A stretch of DNA of 50,937 nucleotides from Bacillota bacterium. GTDB taxonomy: Bacteria; Bacillota; Clostridia; Christensenellales; CAG-138. The notes beneath the pieces are model-generated. The model did not search any database. It saw only the letters and a program-made list of their open reading frames with translations, and was not told the origin of the DNA. Position numbers and translations under genes: made by a program. Shown here piece after piece: positions 34,369 to 42,910 of the stretch. How positions within the stretch are numbered: position 1 is the stretch's first letter; the number at the start of each line of letters is the position of its first letter. The DNA lies in NCBI GenBank assembly GCA_023451115.1, contig JAEXFV010000022.1:1-50937 (forward strand), in the 5' to 3' direction.

Positions 34369-34611
34369 ATGACGGTTACAGTTTGTATTGGCAGCGCTTG
34401 CCATGTAAAAGGCTCAAAGCAGATTGTGGAACAGTTGCAATATCTCATTAAAACCAATGGTTTGCAGGATCAGGTGGATTTGGGAGGCCAATTCTGTATG
34501 GGCACTTGCGGAGATGGCGTTTGTGTCAAAGTGGATGATCAATTGCACAGCATAACCCCCCAGGACACCCAATCCTTTTTTGAAAAGGAAATCTTGGAGA
34601 AGTGTAAGTAA
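34369..34611 (+). CDS. small thioredoxin-like [2Fe-2S] ferredoxin
   Basis: The 80-residue protein follows AAGGGAGGA. Cys6, Cys11, Cys43 and Cys47 (CIGSAC and CMGTC) match the [2Fe-2S] ligands of the NuoE/HndA thioredoxin-like ferredoxin family. It is a stand-alone version that lacks the helical N-terminal part of NuoE. A fifth cysteine, Cys52, follows. It probably passes electrons in the same operon as adhE, 15 bases after the kinase gene. Confidence 0.82.
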   Translation: MTVTVCIGSACHVKGSKQIVEQLQYLIKTNGLQDQVDLGGQFCMGTCGDGVCVKVDDQLHSITPQDTQSFFEKEILEKCK

Positions 34612-34616
34612 CTTTC

Positions 34617-34707
34617 TTTTCCCCAGTAATACTGGGGAAAGGCTTGTAGAAACGCCTTTCCCAAGCGAGCTATAAAAAGCTGAGAACCAATCGGTTCTCA
34701 GCTTTTT
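34617..34707 (+). terminator. two tandem terminator hairpins after adhE operon
   Basis: The first stem is TTTTCCCCAGT/ACTGGGGAAA (34617-34640), without a T-tract. The second, GCTGAGAACC/GGTTCTCAGC flanked by A5 and T5 (34674-34707), is a strong bidirectional terminator. It also serves the gene converging from the right. Confidence 0.85.
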
Positions 34708-34735
34708 CTGAATGATGCCGCTTTCCTTACCGTTT

Positions 34736-36799
34736 TTAAGCCTTTGCCTGCTGCTCCATCCATTCATACAGGTAAGAAACAATTCTGTCCTTCTCAGCAG
34801 CTTTCGGGTTGTCCGGATCAAATTGTATCCCAGGACCAATTACTATGGTATGCTTTTTTCGGCTTGCATACATGGGATAGAAAGTAGTACGCCCGCCCGT
34901 GCGCTTATAATATTCGCTGCCAATGCTGGAAAAGCCCGAAAAGAACTGTGAAACGCCTTCTTCCTTATATTTTCCCGGCTCCCCCTCTGCCCGGGGATTT
35001 TCCGGGAACAATAAGATATTGTCCTCATACTCCATCGCCTCAACCGTTAAACGAATGGTTTTCACTACTTCCCGCACATTCCCCCGGTATACGGGAATAG
35101 GGTCTACCGAATTGAGCACATAAATCATTAGCGGCGCAATCCAGGCCGGAATCCTTTTACGTAATCCTTTGGGCAGCCAATGCAACACCTTATCAACGCC
35201 GCCCTCCAGTTGCTTTGCCACTACTTTACGATCCAGCATATACGATACGATCCAAGAGCGAAAATAAAATGGCAAATGCAGGTTGGTGATGATTGGTCCA
35301 TATACCTCCAAATGGTTGCAAACAAAAATTACAGGGCCCTGCTCCAGATTCACCTGTTCTTTGCCAATTACCTTACAAGGCATGAAGGGACGCAAAAAAG
35401 CTTTTATGATTCCAGGGGTAATGTACCTGGTCTTTTTCACCAGCTGCATTTGTAGCCTGGTTTCCAAGGCGCTGTTCACGTTTCCCGCGCGCTGTTGCGC
35501 GCGATAATGGGCCAGCTTTTTTGCATAGTCCTTATTCAGAGGCTGCATCAGAGCAAAAACCAGAGCCGCTACCAAAAACAGCGGCGGTAACAACAGCATC
35601 AGCGTGCGCATTACCCCCTGCACACCCAGCACAGCCTCCAGTTGATTAACACGTCCCTCCATAAAGAACGAAACCATAGTAAACAGCAGCACCAGCAACA
35701 GGGTTGACAGCGTAACCCCCCAATCCACCATGGCAAAGGTATTGCTAAAATAATCCCGCTCCTCAAGGGGGCCCATGGATAACTCCAACACTTCTTTCAT
35801 ATCCCGGCCCAAAGAGATCATAACCGAAAGCATGCAGGCCAGACCTGCTGCCCAAAGAATATTTTGAAAAATGTTATTGAAGGCAGAAAACCAGCCATTA
35901 TAGGTTGCAATACAGGCGCCGGAAAACAGCAGCGCGCCCACCACAAATACCGAAGGCTTATCATACCGGGACACCAGTGATTTGCGCCGGAAAAACAGCA
36001 AAATTGAAGCGGTAAGGGCTGTAATAATCCCAAGCCATGCCAAAAAATACAAAAGGGTATCCAACATTCCGTAAGAAGGCTGATAGCGCAGATAACAGAT
36101 ATAAGTAAAGGTTGAAAGGTTCAGCGCGATGAATACGCTGGATACCATCCTGTTATATAGCCGATAGGAGGACACGTTTTGCAGCTTGTCCGGATCTGCA
36201 GCATGGGCCGCAGTTTTGGGAGGCGCTTCCTCAATCCCTTGCCAAACCAGAGTAGCCAGGCTCGTGCCCGCTACCATGGCAAACATCATCCAAAACTCTT
36301 CATTGGACAACAGCGGATATAGCACCCCCATGGTAATTCCGCTCAGCAGCGTATGCCAAACGCTCAGCAATAACACGCGAACCCATCTCGCTATCTTTAA
36401 CCGGCATAGCAAAATCGCTCCGCCCTGCCGCAGCAACAATACCACAATGCAAATGATCAATGGGCGCAGATTGACGCTCCAAGCCAATGCAGGATAAACA
36501 AGAAGCAGCACAGCCGAAAGCAGCCCTGCCGCAACAAAAATAATCAATCCGCTTGCCTTTGCGGCGCTGGGAAGCAACCTCACGTTTTGTCTGCTATACA
36601 AACGGGTGTATACCACCCAGGTTTGCCCAGTCAAATATAATGCGCCGCCCAATACCGCGTTGTGCATGAGCAGTTCGCTCATGCACATTGCGATAAACAC
36701 ATGCAGCACATCAAAAAACTTGCTAAACGCAAACCATATAATACCGCCTGTTTCCCTTTTTCCGGCCCTCTGCCCGGGCTTTCCTGGGCTGTTTTTCAT
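34736..36799 (-). CDS. MFS-like membrane protein fused to PlsC-type acyltransferase
   Basis: The 687-residue protein has about twelve membrane segments in residues 20-440. A cytoplasmic lysophospholipid acyltransferase domain follows from about 470. The acyltransferase motif I is NHLEVYGP (495-502), so His496 is present but the usual HX4D Asp is Gly. Motif III-like FPENPRAEG begins at residue 598. The layout resembles LplT-Aas-type fusions that move lysolipids across the membrane and re-acylate them. It starts 3 bases after butyrate kinase ends and is probably co-transcribed with it. Confidence 0.75.
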   Translation of the reverse strand: MKNSPGKPGQRAGKRETGGIIWFAFSKFFDVLHVFIAMCMSELLMHNAVLGGALYLTGQTWVVYTRLYSRQNVRLLPSAAKASGLIIFVAAGLLSAVLLLVYPALAWSVNLRPLIICIVVLLLRQGGAILLCRLKIARWVRVLLLSVWHTLLSGITMGVLYPLLSNEEFWMMFAMVAGTSLATLVWQGIEEAPPKTAAHAADPDKLQNVSSYRLYNRMVSSVFIALNLSTFTYICYLRYQPSYGMLDTLLYFLAWLGIITALTASILLFFRRKSLVSRYDKPSVFVVGALLFSGACIATYNGWFSAFNNIFQNILWAAGLACMLSVMISLGRDMKEVLELSMGPLEERDYFSNTFAMVDWGVTLSTLLLVLLFTMVSFFMEGRVNQLEAVLGVQGVMRTLMLLLPPLFLVAALVFALMQPLNKDYAKKLAHYRAQQRAGNVNSALETRLQMQLVKKTRYITPGIIKAFLRPFMPCKVIGKEQVNLEQGPVIFVCNHLEVYGPIITNLHLPFYFRSWIVSYMLDRKVVAKQLEGGVDKVLHWLPKGLRKRIPAWIAPLMIYVLNSVDPIPVYRGNVREVVKTIRLTVEAMEYEDNILLFPENPRAEGEPGKYKEEGVSQFFSGFSSIGSEYYKRTGGRTTFYPMYASRKKHTIVIGPGIQFDPDNPKAAEKDRIVSYLYEWMEQQAKA

Positions 36800-36802
36800 A
36801 CG

Positions 36803-37885
36803 TTATCCAATATACTCCTTGACTCTTTCTTCTCCCTTTAATACGCGCAGCGCACCTTCCGCCAAAGCCTTAAGCTCGTCTTCGCCGGGATACACTCGAA
36901 TAGGCGCAATCATACCCACCCGGTTTTTAATGGCGCCGGTAAAGCGCGTGCTATAGGCCAGGCCACCTGTTAACACAATGGCATCCACACGCCCTTCCAG
37001 CACGGCAAACATTGCGCCAATCTCTTTGCAAACCTGGTAAGCCATGGATTCCAATACAAGGGCCGCATAATCGTCCCCTTCTTTGATGAGCCGTTCACAA
37101 TGGCGCAGATCATGGGTACCCAAATAAGCGCTCATTCCGCCGCCCCGGGTCACCCTATCAATCAATTCTTTTTCCGAATACATGCCGGAATAGCACATCC
37201 GAATCAAAGGTTCCGCCGGGATGCCGCCAGTGCGCTCAGGGCTGAAAGGGCCCTCCCCCGCCAAGCCGTCGTTTACATCGATCACCCGGCCGTACCGATG
37301 CGCGCCTACCGTAATACCGCCGCCCATATGAGCTACAATAAAGCGACAATCCTCATAGACCTTGCCCATTTCTTTCGCACAACGGCGGGCCACAGCTTTT
37401 TGGTTCAGCGCATGAAATACGCTGCGACGCTCCACGCCGGGCATACCGGTAAGCTTTGCATAAGGGTCCATCTCATCTACTACTACGGGGTCTACCACAA
37501 AAGCAGGAATATCCAGTTTTTTACCCAATTCCGCCGCAATAATTCCTCCCAGGGAGGATGCATGGGATGCTGCTGAAGAGTGCGTCAAATCATATATCAT
37601 GCGTTCATTTACACGATATACGCCGCTGTCAATCGGTTCCACCAAGCCGCCCCGGCCTACAATCGCATCAAATCCGTGTATGTCCAGATCATGGTTTTCT
37701 ACCATTTTTACGATCAATTCCATACGCATATCCTTTTGATCGGCAATGGAATTGTATTTTTCAATTTCTCCTTTTGAATGGCGCACTACATCTTCCAGCA
37801 CCATATTATCATTTTCAAAGACACCCAGTTTGGTAGATGTAGAGCCTGGATTGATTACTAAGAAACGGAATACCTTTTCTTTCAT
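36803..37885 (-). CDS. buk: butyrate kinase
   Basis: The 360-residue acetate/butyrate kinase family member has INPGSTSTKLGVF (N-terminal ATPase motif), GRGGLVEPIDSGVY, VAHMGGGITVGAH and GGLAYSTRF. Length and motifs fit butyrate kinase (Buk), which makes ATP from butyryl phosphate, rather than acetate kinase (about 400 residues). Branched-chain acyl phosphates are also used by some members. The usual partner ptb is not adjacent. It follows ilvN by 18 bases. Confidence 0.92.
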   Translation of the reverse strand: MKEKVFRFLVINPGSTSTKLGVFENDNMVLEDVVRHSKGEIEKYNSIADQKDMRMELIVKMVENHDLDIHGFDAIVGRGGLVEPIDSGVYRVNERMIYDLTHSSAASHASSLGGIIAAELGKKLDIPAFVVDPVVVDEMDPYAKLTGMPGVERRSVFHALNQKAVARRCAKEMGKVYEDCRFIVAHMGGGITVGAHRYGRVIDVNDGLAGEGPFSPERTGGIPAEPLIRMCYSGMYSEKELIDRVTRGGGMSAYLGTHDLRHCERLIKEGDDYAALVLESMAYQVCKEIGAMFAVLEGRVDAIVLTGGLAYSTRFTGAIKNRVGMIAPIRVYPGEDELKALAEGALRVLKGEERVKEYIG

Positions 37886-37903
37886 ATCGCTTTCCCTCCT
37901 CTA

Positions 37904-38392
37904 TTACATGGTAGCCTTTTCCATGGTGACCGCGCCTGTTCGAGCAATTGTCATGGTTCCAAGTTCCCTCAGCCTGCTGATAAAATCATCCAATCTCTGT
38001 GGCTCCCCAATCAGCTGACAAACCACATCGTCTTCCTTGCGATTGAGTACCGTAGCCCCATATGCTTCCAGGAGTTTATTAAGGTTCGCTTGATCCTGGC
38101 AGTTTATATGTACCAGGGTCAACTCACGGCAAACGTAATGTTCTGGGTCATAAGCCGTGACTGTCCGTACACAGGCTAATCTGGAAAGCCTGTGCACCAC
38201 TGTTGGCAAGGTCGCGTCAAAACATTCTAGTGCCAGGGTAATACGGGAGATCGCCGAGTCATCCGTGCTTTCGGATACCGCAAGGCTTTTGATGTTCCAG
38301 CCTTCCCGCCGGATTTGTGCCGTAATGCGCGTGATCACGCCAAATTCGTTATCCACTAAAATTGTTAGAATATGGGCCATGCGTTGTTTCAT
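37904..38392 (-). CDS. ilvN: acetolactate synthase small (regulatory) subunit
   Basis: The 162-residue protein begins with an ACT domain (HILTILVDNEFGVITRITAQIRREGWNIKSLAV) and has the second conserved block ELTLVHINC. It regulates acetolactate synthase by binding valine. The catalytic subunit gene ilvB is not in the window, so the large subunit must be encoded elsewhere. A minus-strand TATAAT lies about 50 bases ahead of the start, with no clear -35. Confidence 0.88.
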   Translation of the reverse strand: MKQRMAHILTILVDNEFGVITRITAQIRREGWNIKSLAVSESTDDSAISRITLALECFDATLPTVVHRLSRLACVRTVTAYDPEHYVCRELTLVHINCQDQANLNKLLEAYGATVLNRKEDDVVCQLIGEPQRLDDFISRLRELGTMTIARTGAVTMEKATM

Positions 38393-38527
38393 AAAGCGCT
38401 CTTCCTTTCTCTGGTAATGCTGTGTCCTTTTCTATTATACAACAGTTCCCATAGCCCTAGGAAATAAAATCTGACGGCAGGTTATATATAATTTACCACC
38501 GGCTTTTTCCCGCCAAGTTTCTTTCAT

Positions 38528-38557
38528 TTGACAGCACGGAAACCGGAATAGTACAAT
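38528..38557 (+). promoter_or_regulatory. promoter of the ppiC-gerM gene row
   Basis: TTGACA (38528-38533), 18 bases, TACAAT (38552-38557). It drives the PpiC lipoprotein gene from the divergent region 38393-38631, which shows no other feature that I recognise. Confidence 0.6.
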
Positions 38558-38631
38558 AAGCAAGATCCAGGCATACGATTGGCATATTCTAAACGATCGT
38601 ATCCCTTCAAACGAAAAGGAGCCTATATGAT

Positions 38632-39819
38632 ATGAAGGCAATCACCAAACTCACTGGTATCTTGCTGGTAGCCACTATACTGTTTACCGGCTGTTCATTA
38701 ACAGATGGCGGGAACGCACCGCAATCTTCCGCTACGCCGCAAGTGCAAGAAGAGGATGTTGTCATTTGCCGTGTGGGGGAACGCACCATTTTGCGCAGCC
38801 AATTTGAGCACATTTTTTCTTTTTATGAGCAGATGTATGGCCAGTACTTCAGCGATGAAACCTTTCTCCACCAATTGCAGGATATGGTGTTTGAAAATCT
38901 GGTACAAGCGGAAGTCATCAACCTCCAGGCCGAATTACAGGGGCTTACCTTGACTGCTGAGGAAGAACAGGCAATACAGGACCAGTTGGATACCGAATAC
39001 GAATCCCTACTTTCTATTTTCCGGCAGCGTGGCGAGCAGGAAGGTGTGCAAGATGTGGAAGCCTATGCCCTGGAAGCAATGGAACAGGCTTTGGCAAACC
39101 AGGGAACTTCCACCAGCCAATATTTTGAAACGCTGGAAAAAGACTTGAGAAAAGTTCAACTCATGGAAAAACTGCAGCAGCCGATTTATTCGGGAATTAC
39201 CCTTTCCGAAGAAGAAGCGCTTGCTCAATTCCAGCAGGACCTGGAGGAGCAAACAAAACGCTACATGGAAACGCCCTCCCAGTTCCAAGCTGACCAGGAA
39301 AATTTTGAAAAATCCGGCGGCATCCCTCCTCTCTATGTTCCCGAAGGATTTCGGCGCGTGAAACACATCCTCATCAAATCCGCAGATGGAGTAGATGCGT
39401 TGGCGATTTCCAATGATCTCTATACCCAGCTTACAGAAGAAGAGGCGGATTTTGATGCATTGATGGAAGAATACGGGGAAGATGGGGGCATGCAAGTGGA
39501 ACCCAACAAAAGCATGGGATACCTGATGAATAAGGACACCAGTTTTGTACCGGAATTTTTAGAAGCGGCTTTAAATCTGGAACACGTTGGCGATATCACA
39601 GAGCCGGTAAAAACAGATTATGGCTACCACATCATCAAGCTGGTTTCCCTGCTGCCAAGCGGGCCCAAAACTTTTGAAGAATTGAAAGATGTTTATATGG
39701 AAGGGCTACTATCCCAGCGGCAGTCTGCTGCTTTCCAGGAAGCGGTGGCGCAATGGCGGGAGGAGACCGATGTGGAAAGCCACGTGGACCTGATCCGGGA
39801 TATCGGCGCAGTAGAATAG
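38632..39819 (+). CDS. PpiC-type peptidyl-prolyl isomerase lipoprotein
   Basis: The 395-residue protein has a signal peptide with lipobox LFTGC (Cys21). A SurA-like helical N-terminal region (residues about 50-220) follows, then a parvulin domain (about 240-345: RRVKHILIKSADGVDA, FDALMEEYGEDGGM, MGYLMNKDTSFVPEFLEAALNLEHVGDITEPVKTDYGYHIIKL in pieces). It helps secreted proteins fold outside the membrane, like PrsA. It heads a row with a GIY-YIG-like gene and GerM. Confidence 0.9.
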   Translation: MKAITKLTGILLVATILFTGCSLTDGGNAPQSSATPQVQEEDVVICRVGERTILRSQFEHIFSFYEQMYGQYFSDETFLHQLQDMVFENLVQAEVINLQAELQGLTLTAEEEQAIQDQLDTEYESLLSIFRQRGEQEGVQDVEAYALEAMEQALANQGTSTSQYFETLEKDLRKVQLMEKLQQPIYSGITLSEEEALAQFQQDLEEQTKRYMETPSQFQADQENFEKSGGIPPLYVPEGFRRVKHILIKSADGVDALAISNDLYTQLTEEEADFDALMEEYGEDGGMQVEPNKSMGYLMNKDTSFVPEFLEAALNLEHVGDITEPVKTDYGYHIIKLVSLLPSGPKTFEELKDVYMEGLLSQRQSAAFQEAVAQWREETDVESHVDLIRDIGAVE

Positions 39820-39839
39820 TTGAAACGGAGGGAATGTTC

Positions 39840-40157
39840 ATGCAACAAGATTGGCCGCAATCTATGGGCGTATATCGGGTTTATTCTCTGACTTCACCGG
39901 AATGTTTTGTGGGGTTTTCCCGCAACCTTCGCGGCACTTATAAGCGGCTGCGGTTTGAGCTTAAGCTCAACGCCTGCTCTTATCAAGCGTTGCAACAATT
40001 TTACAATGTCAATAACGGGAACGTGGACTATGAAATTCTAGAGATATATACACCCGCGGATACTCTGAGTGAAGAAGAGGTGGACGCCCATCTGCAGGCT
40101 CTGGTTTATAAGCATAAAGCCGCATTGCAAGGAAAGCTGATTCAGCAACAGATATAG
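39840..40157 (+). CDS. GIY-YIG-like small protein
   Basis: The 105-residue protein starts at ATG 39840, 8 bases from GGAGGG. The pattern MGVYRVYSL-...-CFVGFSRNLRGTYKRLR-...-SYQALQQFYN-...-VDYEILEIY follows the GIY-YIG nuclease fold. The usual YIG is FVG, however, and the catalytic Glu and Arg cannot be assigned with confidence. It may be a fold relative without nuclease activity. It lies 20 bases after the PpiC gene. Confidence 0.6.
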   Translation: MQQDWPQSMGVYRVYSLTSPECFVGFSRNLRGTYKRLRFELKLNACSYQALQQFYNVNNGNVDYEILEIYTPADTLSEEEVDAHLQALVYKHKAALQGKLIQQQI

Positions 40158-40175
40158 AAAAACACCCACATACTT

Positions 40176-40219
40176 CCCCCCTTGCGCGAATAAGCATTTA
40201 AAAAACGCGCAACGGGGGG
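40176..40219 (+). promoter_or_regulatory. hairpin that buries the gerM ribosome site
   Basis: CCCCCCTTGCGCG (40176-40188) pairs with CGCGCAA-C-GGGGGG (40206-40219): 13 pairs, a single bulged C and a 17-base loop. The G6 at 40214-40219 is also the ribosome-binding sequence, 7 bases before the ATG at 40227. The folded mRNA would therefore be poorly translated. No T-tract follows, so it is not an ordinary terminator. Confidence 0.65.
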
Positions 40220-40226
40220 ATCGTTT

Positions 40227-41240
40227 ATGTTATTGCCAATCCATTCCCGCCCTGGCAAAGGCAAGTTGCCCTGGCGGCCACGTGTGATCACAATTTTATT
40301 GGCGCTGCTGCTTTGCTGTGGGGCACTTGCCGGCTGCTCCGGCAATGCGCCGGAAGACGAGTGGGCGGAGGAAACGCCGGACCAGACTGCAGGCTACCGG
40401 AGAACCGTGTTGTACTACCAAAGCGACGATGGCATGATGGTGCCGGTAATGAAGCTACTCCCCTGGGAAGAAGGGATTGGCAAGGCTGCGCTCAATCAAT
40501 TGGTGGACACAGAAGAAAACCGTCTCTCCTCCACCGTAATGGGTCTAAAGAACGTGGTGCCGCAAGGGGTATCCTTTGTGCTCTCCATTTCTGATGATGC
40601 AGTGGCAACCCTCAATATTTGCAACCTGCCGGATCTGGGATCTGTAGAAGCGGAGGCAGCCATGGTCACCGCAGTGGTAAACACGCTGACGGAATTTCCC
40701 TCCATTGAGCAGGTGCAATTGGAGTTTGATGGAAAAGCAAAGAAATCACTGCCCCATGGCACCGCAGTGAACGGCGTTATGAGTGCCCTCCCGCTCAACG
40801 AAGAGCCTTTGCCCGTAAATGCTTCCTCCGCGGATTTACAACGCATGATTTTATACTTTCCTAACCGCTCTGCCAGTTTAAACGTTCCTGTAACCCGGTA
40901 TTTAACCGGGGAACCCACTTTTGCAGCTGCAATGGAAGGGTTGGTAGCCGGCCCAGTGGATGATAGTTTACGTGGTTGTTTCCCCGAAGGAACCCAAGTG
41001 CTTTCCGCCACCATCCTGGATGATGCTGCTACAGTAAACTTCTCTAAGGAATTTGCCAGTATCTCCGATACCCCAGAATTGGAGGCTGTGGCTCTGGAAA
41101 CCATGCAGCTTACCGCTAAGCAATTTGGCTCCATTGCAAACGTGGTTGTTCAGGTGGACGGCAAGGAATACCAGGCCGCTTCCAGTGAAACCATGGCGAT
41201 GCCGCTTTATGCCAACGAATTCCGTACCGATGGAGAATAG
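40227..41240 (+). CDS. gerM: GerMN-domain lipoprotein
   Basis: The 337-residue protein has a basic N-terminus, then a signal peptide with lipobox LAGC (Cys37). Two GerMN repeats follow (about 60-185 and 200-325), seen in the paired LYYQSDDGMMVPV / LYFPNRSASLNVPV. They are also seen in the paired ISDDAVATLNI / LDDAATVNFSKEF. GerM is a sporulation and germination protein on the outer face of the membrane in Bacillus. Its presence supports a spore-former. Confidence 0.85.
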   Translation: MLLPIHSRPGKGKLPWRPRVITILLALLLCCGALAGCSGNAPEDEWAEETPDQTAGYRRTVLYYQSDDGMMVPVMKLLPWEEGIGKAALNQLVDTEENRLSSTVMGLKNVVPQGVSFVLSISDDAVATLNICNLPDLGSVEAEAAMVTAVVNTLTEFPSIEQVQLEFDGKAKKSLPHGTAVNGVMSALPLNEEPLPVNASSADLQRMILYFPNRSASLNVPVTRYLTGEPTFAAAMEGLVAGPVDDSLRGCFPEGTQVLSATILDDAATVNFSKEFASISDTPELEAVALETMQLTAKQFGSIANVVVQVDGKEYQAASSETMAMPLYANEFRTDGE

Positions 41241-41256
41241 CCCCTATATTTTCTGG

Positions 41257-41289
41257 AAAGGGCCAGCCTATTTTGAGGCTGGCCCTTTT
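41257..41289. terminator. bidirectional terminator between gerM and mgtE
   Basis: AAAGGGCCAGCCT and AGGCTGGCCCTTT form a 13-bp stem with A and T runs on the two sides. It ends both converging genes. Confidence 0.88.
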
Positions 41290-41294
41290 ACGCT

Positions 41295-42644
41295 TCAAAT
41301 CGGCAAAATGGTTTGCACCAGGGTAAAATAAATCAGCAACGAAAGCGCATCCACAATGGTGGTAATCAAAGGCGCTGCCATGATGGCCGGATCTACCTTG
41401 AGCGCTTTTGCCGCTAATGGCAAAACCCCACCCACGGTTTTTGCAATCACTACCGTTGCCAGCAACGCTAAAGATACCGTCAATGCTAAAAGCAGGTTGC
41501 CTGGATATTGGATCATCAGCCTTATGAAATTTACCAGTGCAAGTCCGGTACCTGCCAAAAGGCTAACCCGCAGTTCCTTCCAGAGCACGCATCCAAAATC
41601 CTTCAGCTTAATTTCCCCTACCGCCATGCCGCGAATTACCAGGGTGCTGCTCTGGCTGCCTGCATTGCCGCCAGTATCCGTTAGCATGGGAATAAAAGTA
41701 ACCAACAGCGGCATGGCAGCAAAAGCCAGTTCATATTTTCCCAATATTCCTCCTGTGACCATGCCGGAAACCATCAATATCATCAACCATAAAAAGCGTT
41801 TTTTGGCCAACGTGAACACCCCTGTTTTTAAATAAGGGCGCTCAGACGGGGCAATTGCCGCCATCTTTTCAAAATCCTCTGTGGCCTCGGCCTGCATCAC
41901 ATCCATACCGTCGTCTACCGTCACGATGCCTACAAGGCGTTTTTCCTGGTCCACCACAGGCAAAGCGAGTAAGTCGTATTTCATCATGCGCTGCACGGCC
42001 GCTTCCTGGTCCTCCGTCGTTGCCGCAGTAATCACATGGCTGTTCATAATGGTTTCCAACAAGCAATCATCCGATGAAAGCAGCAGTTCCTTCAGCGTAA
42101 CAATGCCACACAAAATGTGGCTATGCCCTGTTACATAGCAGGTATAAATCTGCTCACTATCCCTGCCGTTTGCTCGAATGTAGGCAATTGCGTCACTCAC
42201 AGACATGGTCTTTTTTAATTCAATACATTCCGCAGTCATTATGCTTCCTACGGAATCCACCGGATAATTTAAAAACTGATTGATCATCCGCCGCGTTTGG
42301 GGGCAGGCATTCTGCATCACCCGCTTGACAACGCTGGCAGGCATTTCTTCGAGCATATCTACCGCATCATCCAGGTATAAATCCTCAATGATGTTGGAAA
42401 GCTCCCCATCGCTAATAGAGGTAATAATCCCCTGCTGCGCCTCTCTGGATAAATTAGAAAACACATCCGCAGCCAACCCCTTTGGTAAGGTGCGAAATGC
42501 TGCAACAGCGGTTTCTAAGGGCAGGCTTTCTATTAGCTCGGCAATGTTTACTTCATTTTCTGCTTTTATTTTTGCCCGAAACCCAGCATAGTCCTTATGC
42601 TCCAGTAACGCATATAGGGTGTTCCGATCATATTTCCATTCCAT
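41295..42644 (-). CDS. mgtE: MgtE magnesium transporter
   Basis: The 449-residue protein starts at ATG 42644 (MEWKYDRN) behind GGAGGG. The frame stays open upstream, but that part is leader. It has the MgtE N domain (about 10-125), two CBS domains (about 130-255, TVDDGMDVMQAEATEDFEKMA at the end) and five C-terminal membrane helices. The pore motif is TDTGGNAGSQSSTLVIRG. It is a Mg2+ channel gated by cytosolic Mg2+ on the N and CBS domains. A long structured leader precedes it. Confidence 0.95.
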   Translation of the reverse strand: MEWKYDRNTLYALLEHKDYAGFRAKIKAENEVNIAELIESLPLETAVAAFRTLPKGLAADVFSNLSREAQQGIITSISDGELSNIIEDLYLDDAVDMLEEMPASVVKRVMQNACPQTRRMINQFLNYPVDSVGSIMTAECIELKKTMSVSDAIAYIRANGRDSEQIYTCYVTGHSHILCGIVTLKELLLSSDDCLLETIMNSHVITAATTEDQEAAVQRMMKYDLLALPVVDQEKRLVGIVTVDDGMDVMQAEATEDFEKMAAIAPSERPYLKTGVFTLAKKRFLWLMILMVSGMVTGGILGKYELAFAAMPLLVTFIPMLTDTGGNAGSQSSTLVIRGMAVGEIKLKDFGCVLWKELRVSLLAGTGLALVNFIRLMIQYPGNLLLALTVSLALLATVVIAKTVGGVLPLAAKALKVDPAIMAAPLITTIVDALSLLIYFTLVQTILPI

Positions 42645-42680
42645 TTGCAATCCCTCCTGTTCCTCTGTTTTGAGCCAGGA

Positions 42681-42736
42681 AGCCGCAAAACGGACAAAGC
42701 CGTAGCAAAACACAAAAACAGGCGTTTTGCTACGGC
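42681..42736 (-). promoter_or_regulatory. mutually exclusive hairpins in the mgtE leader
   Basis: On the minus strand GCCGTAGCAAAAC (42736-42724) pairs perfectly with GTTTTGCTACGGC (42711-42699), a 13-bp stem with a 12-base loop. A third segment, CCGTTTTGCGGC (42693-42682), can pair instead with the first segment (GCAAAACG with CGTTTTGC, plus GCC with GGC). The two foldings exclude each other, which is the logic of an attenuator. The first segment begins 35 bases after the leader peptide stop codon. Confidence 0.6.
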
Positions 42737-42771
42737 GACATTCAAAGGCAATGCATGGGTAGGTGTGAAAC

Positions 42772-42867
42772 TTATGCCTGAGGCTTCCCAAGCAAAGCAC
42801 CGGCGCCCATCTCTCGCAAATGAATATCATCATGGTCCATTTTGGTACTTCGGCCGCTTGTGTCCAC
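42772..42867 (-). CDS. 31-residue leader peptide upstream of mgtE
   Basis: A GTG at 42867 stands 7 bases after a strong AAAGGAGGG site. The 31-codon frame ends in TAA at 42772. Its middle reads KMDHDDIHLRE, an acidic cluster, and it ends in GALLGKPQA. It lies between the mgtE promoter and the mutually exclusive hairpins. Salmonella mgtA and corA are controlled by short leader peptides, and acidic or Pro-rich codons can stall or destabilise ribosomes at low Mg2+. This peptide could act in the same way; that is inference. Confidence 0.65.
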   Translation of the reverse strand: MDTSGRSTKMDHDDIHLREMGAGALLGKPQA

Positions 42868-42910
42868 TTGGGTTCCCTCCTTTTTGCGTTGATTTTATTG
42901 GATCTTTGTT

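Noticed and set aside
38393..38470. T-box leader before ilvN
   Set aside because: The leader is only about 50 bases long and has no T-box sequence.
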